Origin: Fidelibacterota bacterium
Lineage (GTDB): Bacteria > Marinisomatota > Marinisomatia > Marinisomatales > UBA1611
Reading direction: 5' to 3'
NCBI GenBank assembly: GCA_002694025.1
Contig: NZKX01000054.1
Span: forward strand, 1-5,248
Length of the DNA: 5,248 nucleotides
Shown: positions 1-5,248 of the stretch, in pieces
Layout: the number at the start of each line of letters is the position of its first letter
How positions within the stretch are numbered: the stretch's first letter is position 1
Position numbers and translations under genes: made by a program
Notes under the pieces: model-generated
Told to the model about the DNA's origin: nothing
The model's database searches: none
The model's input: the letters and a program-made list of their open reading frames with translations, nothing else

Positions 1-941
1 ATATGGGTGAATTTATTATTTCAGGTTCAGGTGCGTTTGATTTTCTTCAAAAAATAACCACTAATGACCTAAGTAAATTACAATTTGGTCAAGCACAATA
101 TACTTTAATGTGTAATGAGGAGGGAGGAATTATTGATGATTTAATTATATATAAAAAAGAAAATGAATATTTGATGGTTGTTAATGCATCCAATAGGGAA
201 AAAAACCTGAGATGGTTGATTAAGCATAAAGAAAGCAATGTGAAAATTAAGGATATTAGTGATTCGTTAGGTTTACTATCAATTCAAGGACCGGAATCAA
301 GAAGGCTTTTAGATAAAATTTCTGATGTCGACATAAATGAAATTCCATTTTATCATTTTAAAAATGGATCTATAAATGGTTCCAAAGCTATGATATCTAG
401 AACTGGTTATACCGGAGAACTTGGGTATGAAATTTATGTTGATTCAGACAATTTAATTAAAGTTTGGAAATATGTTTTAAGAGAAGGGAAGGAATACGAT
501 TTAAAGCCAGTAGGCTTAGGGTGTAGAGATACATTAAGGTTAGAAATGAAATATCCTTTATATGGTTTGGATATAAATCAAAATATTAATCCAATTGAGG
601 CAGGACTTGAATGGGTAATCAAATTTAATAAGGGATCATTTATAGGGAAAAATAGCTTGATGAAAATTAAAAATAACCCTTCGAAAAAATTAGTATGCAT
701 TGAAATGGTTGAAAGATCCATCCCTAGATCTGGAAATAGTATTGTATTCAAAGAAAAAGTAGTTGGTAAGGTCACTAGCGGTACAATGAGCCCGTCCTTG
801 GGTAAAGGTATTTGTATGGGCTACGTTGACTATGCAATTTCTTCTTTGGGTAAATCTATCTCAATTGACATACGAGGAAAAAATAAAAAAGGGATTATCA
901 TCTCTCCTCCTTTTTATAAAGATGGCAGCCTACTTGATTAG
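1..941 (+). CDS. gcvT: Aminomethyltransferase (glycine cleavage system T-protein), 5' end cut by window
   Basis: T-protein of the cytoplasmic glycine cleavage system. It takes the aminomethyl group from the lipoyl arm of H-protein, releases ammonia and forms 5,10-methylene-tetrahydrofolate. The visible 312 residues match the family from about residue 50 of a roughly 360-residue enzyme. The first ATG (position 3) is internal: bases 1-2 complete a His codon of the usual S-H-M motif, so about 50 N-terminal residues lie upstream. Counting from that Met, visible landmarks are EEGGIIDDLIIY (39-50) with the conserved folate-site/catalytic Asp region, the SIQGPE block (93-98), TGYTGELGYEI (134-144), CRDTLRLE (174-181) and VTSGTMSPSLG (257-267) of the C-terminal barrel. 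The reading frame is intact and ends at TAG 939-941. Related folate-binding proteins such as YgfZ lack this set of motifs together, so the call is firm. No other glycine cleavage gene is visible nearby. Confidence 0.96.
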   Translation, partial: MGEFIISGSGAFDFLQKITTNDLSKLQFGQAQYTLMCNEEGGIIDDLIIYKKENEYLMVVNASNREKNLRWLIKHKESNVKIKDISDSLGLLSIQGPESRRLLDKISDVDINEIPFYHFKNGSINGSKAMISRTGYTGELGYEIYVDSDNLIKVWKYVLREGKEYDLKPVGLGCRDTLRLEMKYPLYGLDINQNINPIEAGLEWVIKFNKGSFIGKNSLMKIKNNPSKKLVCIEMVERSIPRSGNSIVFKEKVVGKVTSGTMSPSLGKGICMGYVDYAISSLGKSISIDIRGKNKKGIIISPPFYKDGSLLD

Positions 942-962
942 GAAAAGTAGTTTGATTTTTTT
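930..962 (+). terminator. Candidate weak intrinsic terminator at the gcvT end
   Basis: CTACTT (930-935) and AAGTAG (945-950) form a perfect 6-bp stem with a 9-base loop. A T-rich run (951-962, seven Ts at 956-962) follows directly. The left arm and the stop codon lie within gcvT. The arrangement is that of a Rho-independent terminator, but the stem is short and only one third G+C, so it would be weak. In DNA this AT-rich, chance matches are common. Confidence 0.35.
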
Positions 963-991
963 CAGAATTGATTTTAAGAACTGTTATATAA

Positions 992-1026
992 TTACTTTAT
1001 TATTTTTAACTTTTTTGTTAAAGTAA
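992..1026. repeat. AT-rich inverted repeat between gcvT and ftsK
   Basis: TTACTTTA (992-999) is the exact reverse complement of TAAAGTAA (1019-1026). A second perfect pair, TTTAAC (1005-1010) and GTTAAA (1017-1022), encloses six Ts. The two pairings share the right arm, so only one can form at a time. It could be a binding site for a dimeric regulator, a weak stem in the leader, or chance in an AT-rich spacer. There is no T-tract after it on the + strand, so I do not call it a terminator. Confidence 0.3.
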
Positions 1027-1033
1027 AATTGAT

Positions 1034-1039
1034 TATAAT
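1034..1039 (+). promoter_or_regulatory. Candidate -10 element upstream of ftsK
   Basis: TATAAT lies 26 bases before the ftsK ATG and would give a very short leader. No good -35 hexamer lies at the usual 16-18 base distance: the 17-base position reads TTTTTT, and TTGTTA at 1015-1020 is only 13 bases away. A second TATAAT at 987-992 also lacks a well-placed -35 partner. This is the only non-coding gap in the window, so a promoter here makes sense, but the hexamers are weak evidence in DNA this AT-rich. Confidence 0.25.
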
Positions 1040-1065
1040 AATATTAATTATCAAAAGTGTAAAAT

Positions 1066-3450
1066 ATGGCCTCTGAACGCCGTCTTGAAATATTTGGCAT
1101 TCTTCTAATAGCTATATCAGTTTTTTTATTTTTTAGCTTAATAGGTTATAACCCTAGCGAAGAACCTTCAATTTCTCCTAATGTCTTAGTTGAAAACCCG
1201 ATGGGTATTTTGGGTTTAGTTATTTCTCATTTTCTAATAAAATTAGGTTTTGGTTATACTTCGACACTCATTCCTTTTTTTGGATTTTTGTGGGGCTGGA
1301 CCATGTTTTCTAAAAAGGATTTCAGTAATAGTATTAGATTAACGCAATATGGCTTAGCTCTTATCTTTTTATTCTCTATTAGTGTAGGTTTTACCTTAAT
1401 GACATTTTCAAAGCAGCCAAATTATTTAATATCGGGTCTCTTAGGTTATAAAATTGCATATTTTTTCAATGATTGGCTTAGTGAGTGGGGAACACTTATT
1501 TTTTTACTTGCATGCTACCTTACAATTATAAGAGGATATCTTAATATTAACTTTTATGCAGTATTTCCTGCTTTTGCTTCAAAGATAGCTTATTTCAAAT
1601 CTAATTTTGGAATTTTTTTAAAAGAGAAAAAGGTTGAGAAAGCCAAAAGAAAACACACGTTGGATTTAAAAGAAAAAATCGGCCAGAATTCAGAAAAAGA
1701 ATCAAATCTTATTGCAAAAAGTAACAAAAGAATTCCCGTATTAGATAAATCTGGAACTGAATCAGATAATAATTATCTAATTAAAGATGTCTCAAAGGAA
1801 AAAATTGAAAATAAACAAAAAACTTCAAAACCAGAAAATAAAGGAAAATCTGGCGAAAGTTTTTATAATGGATCTAATAAAATAGAGAATACTAGTGCAC
1901 AGATAATAAATGATGACAAAACTGATCTAAATATTGAGGATATTATTGAAAATGAAGAATTAGACATTGATAATGTAGAGGAAAGAAAAAAGCCTAAAAA
2001 AAAGTACCAATTACCGTCTTCAGATTTGTTAGCTAACCCGGTTGCTGTTTCAGATACCTTAAATCGAGACGAGTTGGTTGATCGTGCCAACTATCTCACC
2101 CAATCAATGTCTACATTTGGGGTTGAAGGAAAAGTTGTCAATGTCCACCCTGGTCCGGTCATAACACTTTTTGAGGTTGAGCCAGCAGAAGGAGTAAGGG
2201 TAAATAAATTTGTTCAGTTAGCTGATGATTTGGCTAGAGTTATGGAAGCAAGCAGTGTCAGAGTTATTGCACCAATTCCAGGAAAGTCATCTGTAGGGAT
2301 AGAAATACCTAATCGAAACCCTGCAACTGTGTACTTTAAATCGGTAGTTAATAGCCCTGAATTCATCGAAGCGAATTCTCTATTAACCCTTGCTATTGGT
2401 AAAACAACTTCTGGAGAGATAAGTACTTTAGATTTAGCAAAAATGCCACATCTTCTCATTGCAGGAACAACTGGATCTGGTAAATCTGTCTGCATTAATA
2501 CAATTATTTGTTCAATTCTATATACTGCGACACCAGATGAAGTAAAGTTTGTGATGATTGATCCAAAAAAAGTGGAAATGACTCTTTATAAAAATTTAGA
2601 AGGGTATCACCTTTTGAAAATGGAGGATATCCCCGAGCCTATAGTCACATCAGTTGATAATGCAATTTTAGCTTTAAGAGCACTTGAAAAAGAAATGGAC
2701 AGAAGATATAATGTTCTTGCAGATGCAATTGTCAGAAATATTGGCGAATACAATGAAAAAATGAAAAAAAATAATGAACCAATCATGCCTTATGTAGTTT
2801 TAGTCGTTGATGAGCTTGCAGATTTGATGATGCTTTCAGCTAAAGATGTAGAAGCTCCAATTGCTCGTTTAGCTCAGCTTGCAAGAGCAGTCGGAATACA
2901 TTTAGTTATAGCAACCCAACGTCCGTCTGTTGATGTCATCACCGGTGTCATAAAAGCAAATTTTCCATCTCGAATTGCTTTTCAAGTAGCAAGTAAAATA
3001 GACTCAAGAACTATAATAGATCAACCAGGCGCAGATAAGCTAATAGGAAAAGGTGACATGTTACACTTAGGAACGGGAAGTTCTGATGTTTTCAGGATGC
3101 ATAATGCATTCTTATCGCTGGAAGAGATTGAAGCTTTGATGGAACATGTGTCAAAACAAACAAAACCTGATGAATTAATTTTACCATCTGTTAGAGAATC
3201 TCAGGCTTCTGAATTCGATCCGTCTGATAATAGTGGTGTAGATGAACTTTTCCATGAAGCAGTTTCTCTTGTTATAACTCATCAACAAGGCTCGATATCG
3301 TTGTTACAAAGAAGGCTTAAAATTGGTTATTCTCGTGCTGCACGGTTGATAGATGAAATGGAACAAGCTGCAGTTGTTGGCCCTTTTACAGGAAGCAAAG
3401 CAAGAGAAGTTTTAGTTGATGAAACATATCTCGAAATCATAAAAGAATGA
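1066..3450 (+). CDS. ftsK: DNA translocase FtsK/SpoIIIE
   Basis: Septum-anchored ATP-driven DNA pump that moves chromosome ends to the right daughter cell and, in many bacteria, activates XerCD at dif. The 794 residues hold the full layout. Hydrophobic segments near 9-27, 47-60, 64-80, 94-114 and 142-158 form the membrane anchor. A Lys/Glu/Asn-rich linker spans about 185-315. The alpha/beta motor runs from about 320 to 700, with Walker A GTTGSGKS (467-474), Walker B VVLVVDELADLM (577-588) and ATQRPSVDVITG (616-627). The C-terminal winged-helix gamma domain (about 725-790) carries GYSRAARLIDEMEQAAVVGP (754-773), the usual signature for reading orienting DNA sequences. The linker is short, as in SpoIIIE-like proteins, compared with the very long E. 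coli linker. ATG at 1066 puts a short basic stretch (ERR) before the first membrane helix, as expected; no clear Shine-Dalgarno site precedes it. It heads a tight gene string with lolA next, the same order as in E. coli. Confidence 0.97.
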   Translation: MASERRLEIFGILLIAISVFLFFSLIGYNPSEEPSISPNVLVENPMGILGLVISHFLIKLGFGYTSTLIPFFGFLWGWTMFSKKDFSNSIRLTQYGLALIFLFSISVGFTLMTFSKQPNYLISGLLGYKIAYFFNDWLSEWGTLIFLLACYLTIIRGYLNINFYAVFPAFASKIAYFKSNFGIFLKEKKVEKAKRKHTLDLKEKIGQNSEKESNLIAKSNKRIPVLDKSGTESDNNYLIKDVSKEKIENKQKTSKPENKGKSGESFYNGSNKIENTSAQIINDDKTDLNIEDIIENEELDIDNVEERKKPKKKYQLPSSDLLANPVAVSDTLNRDELVDRANYLTQSMSTFGVEGKVVNVHPGPVITLFEVEPAEGVRVNKFVQLADDLARVMEASSVRVIAPIPGKSSVGIEIPNRNPATVYFKSVVNSPEFIEANSLLTLAIGKTTSGEISTLDLAKMPHLLIAGTTGSGKSVCINTIICSILYTATPDEVKFVMIDPKKVEMTLYKNLEGYHLLKMEDIPEPIVTSVDNAILALRALEKEMDRRYNVLADAIVRNIGEYNEKMKKNNEPIMPYVVLVVDELADLMMLSAKDVEAPIARLAQLARAVGIHLVIATQRPSVDVITGVIKANFPSRIAFQVASKIDSRTIIDQPGADKLIGKGDMLHLGTGSSDVFRMHNAFLSLEEIEALMEHVSKQTKPDELILPSVRESQASEFDPSDNSGVDELFHEAVSLVITHQQGSISLLQRRLKIGYSRAARLIDEMEQAAVVGPFTGSKAREVLVDETYLEIIKE

Positions 3451-3467
3451 TAAAATACTTAAAATGA
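3447..3467 (+). other. Six-codon linking ORF between ftsK and lolA
   Basis: An ATG at 3447 overlaps the ftsK stop (ATGA, 3447-3450), reads MIKYLK, and stops at TGA 3465-3467, which overlaps the lolA ATG (ATGA, 3464-3467). It may be a coupling relay that hands ribosomes from ftsK to lolA. It may instead be the remnant of an older lolA start lost by a one-base change, or chance. Its peptide resembles MIKYFK, the start of the next gene but one. No evidence shows that a peptide accumulates. Confidence 0.35.
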
Positions 3468-4033
3468 TATATTTCGCCTTTTTGGTTTTAGTAAAAATTG
3501 CATTTTCACAAAATGTTGAATATGAAAAATTCCAGAAATTTGTTCAATCTCCGAACGGTTGTGTTCTTAATATAAACGTTAAGCACAGCTATTTTGATAA
3601 AACTGTAGTGTCATCAGGTGTATTTTACGCGAAAGATAAAATGTATATCTATGACAATGAGGAGCAATACATAAAATATGATAACCAATATATCACAACT
3701 ATAAATAAGATACATAAACAAGTTGTTTATGACTTAATTAATGAAAGTAACGTAACAATTTTTGATATCTTATCAGGTAATAATCATAGCATTCATTTCA
3801 GTCATTCATTTTATGAAAAAGATCAAGTATGTATACCATTCCATATTGATTTATGGGGCATTCAAGGTTCTATTTGGACAAGTAGTGTAGATGGAGCTCC
3901 ACTAAAAATTAAATTCATTCAAGAAAAGGATATAACTGTTCAGATAGATATTAACTCTAGCACAATAAGCTCTAATTATAATCCTCCTGTTTATGATGTT
4001 TCAGACTATGAGGTAATTAGTTTAATTGATTAA
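3464..4033 (+). CDS. lolA: LolA-like outer-membrane lipoprotein carrier, periplasmic
   Basis: Probable LolA-type periplasmic chaperone, which takes lipoproteins from the LolCDE transporter and carries them to the outer membrane. The 189 residues are close to the family's usual 200. A short hydrophobic leader (2-14) ends in AFSQ (13-16), a fair signal-peptidase site. After it comes the LolA-like strand pattern: GVFYAKDKMYIY (52-63), then QYIKYDNQYITT (68-79) and KQVVYD (85-90), matching the family's run of strands ending in a Tyr-rich, QV-containing segment; FDILSGN (100-106) fits the following conserved block. Overall similarity is low, so the call also leans on its place directly after ftsK, as in E. 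coli. Nothing is broken after the start, but the leader has no positive charge before its hydrophobic core and an odd Lys at 11, so the annotated start may be wrong. An in-frame TAA at 3440-3442 leaves no upstream ATG, GTG or TTG. It sits 13 bases after ftsK with no clear Shine-Dalgarno site. Confidence 0.72.
   Translation: MIYFAFLVLVKIAFSQNVEYEKFQKFVQSPNGCVLNINVKHSYFDKTVVSSGVFYAKDKMYIYDNEEQYIKYDNQYITTINKIHKQVVYDLINESNVTIFDILSGNNHSIHFSHSFYEKDQVCIPFHIDLWGIQGSIWTSSVDGAPLKIKFIQEKDITVQIDINSSTISSNYNPPVYDVSDYEVISLID
4010..4014 (+). promoter_or_regulatory. Possible Shine-Dalgarno site for the TTG-started membrane gene
   Basis: GAGGT lies inside the lolA coding end, 11 bases before the TTG at 4026. 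The core matches an anti-Shine-Dalgarno partner, but the spacing is at the long end. It is the best ribosome-binding candidate for this start and mildly supports it. Confidence 0.35.
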
Positions 4034-5006
4034 ATACTTTAAACTTTCTCTAGCTGTAATTATAAGTGTTAGTGGGCTTTATTTTGCATTTTCTGGAGAA
4101 GACTTTGAGACTTTTATTTATAATCTTTCTGTTATCAGTATAAAGGATTTATGCTTTGCATCTATTTTACTTATCTTTAGTTGCATTCCTCGCGCTCTTA
4201 GATGGAAATTAATTATTGAGCCATTTGAATCTATACCTTTAAATCATGTTTTTAGTGCTACTATGATAGGATACTTTGGGAATGGCATATTAGTTTTTAG
4301 GCTGGGAGAAGTTCTAAAAGCTTTTGCTCTTTCAAAAGGATATAAAATAACCGTGTCTCAAGCTTTTGGGACTGTTGTCGCTGAAAGAATATTAGACTTA
4401 CTAATGGTTTTATTTATTTTTATAGCTACATTTACATCTTTTCCTATGAATGATGACAAAATTAAAGTTGGTGTGATTCTTTCAAACTTATTAGTTGTTC
4501 TTTTAACAACAACTATAGTAATAACATACAAGTTTAATTTATTATCAAAGATTTCTAAATTTGAAATATTTACTAAAAATTATGGACAAAAAATCTTTTC
4601 AATCATTGAGAAATTCTTTGAAGGTGTTGTCGTAATTTTCAAAAACAGGAATATTTATTTTATAATATTTTTAAGTTTTTTGATTTGGGGAATTTATTTT
4701 TATATTTCAGTAATACTTCTCCAAACTTGCGGAATTTCTTTAAGTTTATCAAATATAGGTGTGCTTCTTGTTATAAGTAGTTTTATTCTTGGCATCCCCT
4801 CGTTGCCTGGAGCTGCAGGTACATTAGATGTTGGAGTTAAGTATACATTAGTACTAATTTTTAACATTGCAAGTTCAAAAGCGCTAACATACTCAATAAT
4901 TTCACATGCAATATCATATTTCCCACTACTATTAATTGGTTTTGTGTATTTTTTAACTAGTAATGTAAGTCTTAAGGACGTTAGGAGTAGTAAAAATAAT
5001 ATTTAA
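4026..5006 (+). CDS. UPF0104 / LPG_synthase_TM family integral membrane protein
   Basis: Polytopic inner-membrane protein of the family named for the flippase half of lysylphosphatidylglycerol synthase (also AglD-like). Stand-alone members are generally uncharacterised, and the soluble aminoacyl-transferase half is absent here, so lysyl-lipid synthesis should not be inferred. The 326 residues fit stand-alone members. Hydrophobic segments lie near 6-23, 42-57, 122-138, 147-167, 210-233, 243-258, 270-284 and 290-311. Family blocks seen are IPRALRWKLII (54-64), ATMIGYFGNGILVFRLGEVLKA (78-99, the glycine/RxGE region), VVAERILDLL (117-126) and IPSLPGAAGTLDVG (257-270). The TTG start is well supported: an in-frame TAA at 4023-4025 sits directly before it, the next ATG is at residue 80, and the first membrane helix needs this start. 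It overlaps lolA by 8 bases, so translation is probably coupled. The Pro common in the NxLLP-type motif is Val here (residue 90). Confidence 0.85.
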   Translation: MIKYFKLSLAVIISVSGLYFAFSGEDFETFIYNLSVISIKDLCFASILLIFSCIPRALRWKLIIEPFESIPLNHVFSATMIGYFGNGILVFRLGEVLKAFALSKGYKITVSQAFGTVVAERILDLLMVLFIFIATFTSFPMNDDKIKVGVILSNLLVVLLTTTIVITYKFNLLSKISKFEIFTKNYGQKIFSIIEKFFEGVVVIFKNRNIYFIIFLSFLIWGIYFYISVILLQTCGISLSLSNIGVLLVISSFILGIPSLPGAAGTLDVGVKYTLVLIFNIASSKALTYSIISHAISYFPLLLIGFVYFLTSNVSLKDVRSSKNNI

Positions 5007-5248
5007 TGAAGAATTATGATTGTATATTTTTAGATAGGGATGGCACTCTCAATCCAGATCCAGGTTACATTAACAATATTTCAGATTTCAACTTTTATGA
5101 TTTTACCCTTCCAGCTCTTAAAATAATGTCAGAAAGAAATAATCGGTTTTGTATAGTTACAAACCAATCAGGCGTGTCGAGAGGCATTATCTCAATTGAA
5201 AACCTTAAGATTATAAATAATTACATATGGAAAGAATTTAATAAAAAC
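5006..5248 (+). CDS. gmhB: HAD-family phosphatase, GmhB-like (heptose-bisphosphate 7-phosphatase), 3' end cut by window
   Basis: Only the first 81 codons are present; the frame is open to the last base. The start gives FLDRDGTLN (8-16): HAD motif I with nucleophile Asp10 and acid/base Asp12. The next residues, PDPGYI (17-22), match the GmhB/HisB-N subgroup (HAD subfamily IIIA). Motif II is in VTNQSGVSRG (51-60), another hallmark of the group. GmhB removes the 7-phosphate of D-glycero-D-manno-heptose 1,7-bisphosphate in the cytoplasm during ADP- or GDP-heptose synthesis for LPS and surface glycans. The Cys zinc-site residues that would support GmhB lie beyond the window, so histidinol-phosphatase or another IIIA phosphatase remains possible. 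The ATG shares one base with the preceding stop (TAATG), indicating coupling. AGGAG at 4983-4987 is too far upstream (18 bases) to be a normal ribosome-binding site. Confidence 0.78.
   Translation, partial: MKNYDCIFLDRDGTLNPDPGYINNISDFNFYDFTLPALKIMSERNNRFCIVTNQSGVSRGIISIENLKIINNYIWKEFNKN

Noticed and set aside
578..775. 65-codon reverse-strand open frame inside gcvT
   Set aside because: It is opposite conserved GcvT coding sequence and has no recognisable features or start signal.
826..1026. 66-codon + strand frame spanning the gcvT end and the gap
   Set aside because: It overlaps conserved gcvT codons for over half its length, and the rest is low-complexity Phe/Leu/Ile from T-rich DNA. It has no Shine-Dalgarno site.
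1621..2010. Lys/Glu/Asn-rich, A-rich stretch as a possible insertion or foreign segment
   Set aside because: It is the normal variable linker between the FtsK membrane anchor and motor. The frame is continuous and the A-rich composition fits the genome.
1863..2090. 75-codon reverse-strand open frame opposite the FtsK linker
   Set aside because: The Ser-rich translation simply mirrors the Lys/Glu/Asp/Asn-rich linker on the + strand.
2214..2495. 93-codon reverse-strand open frame inside ftsK
   Set aside because: It lies opposite the conserved FtsK motor including Walker A, shows no recognisable domain, and is explained by the coding bias of ftsK.
1..5248. Mobile elements, CRISPR arrays, tRNA/rRNA genes, riboswitches, attachment sites
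   Set aside because: I saw no transposase, integrase, direct-repeat array, tRNA cloverleaf or conserved riboswitch core. The window is nearly all coding, and the only gap is 124 bases.

Overview
This window looks like an ordinary core-genome stretch from an AT-rich (about one third G+C by eye), Gram-negative, probably free-living bacterium. All coding is on the + strand and densely packed. A LolA-like lipoprotein carrier and a heptose-bisphosphatase-type HAD enzyme both point to an outer membrane and LPS-like glycans. The low G+C, the weak or absent Shine-Dalgarno sites and the style of the FtsK N-terminus recall marine lineages such as Marinimicrobia (SAR406) or marine Bacteroidota. That placement is an impression from memory and was not tested.

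Layout. Positions 1-941 hold the 3' part of gcvT (glycine cleavage T-protein), cut by the window edge. A gap of 124 bases (942-1065) follows. It holds a weak terminator-like hairpin that begins inside the gcvT end, an AT-rich inverted repeat and -10-like hexamers, so a transcription boundary here is plausible. From 1066 to the window end runs a tight gene string: ftsK (DNA translocase, 794 aa), a LolA-like periplasmic protein (189 aa), a polytopic membrane protein of the UPF0104/LPG_synthase_TM family (326 aa, TTG start), and the first 81 codons of a GmhB-like HAD phosphatase that runs off the end. The junctions are a 13-base gap, an 8-base overlap and a 1-base overlap, which is the pattern of one transcript with coupled translation.

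How the genes fit together. ftsK followed by lolA is also the order in Escherichia coli, which supports the LolA call for a divergent protein. The string joins chromosome segregation at the septum with envelope building: lipoprotein transport, a membrane-lipid or glycan-related integral membrane protein, and probable heptose precursor synthesis.

I found no mobile element, CRISPR array, RNA gene or clearly novel system. The most interesting point is the ftsK-lolA junction. A six-codon reading frame links the ftsK stop to the lolA start through two ATGA overlaps, and a single-base change would turn it into the charged n-region missing from the LolA signal peptide.
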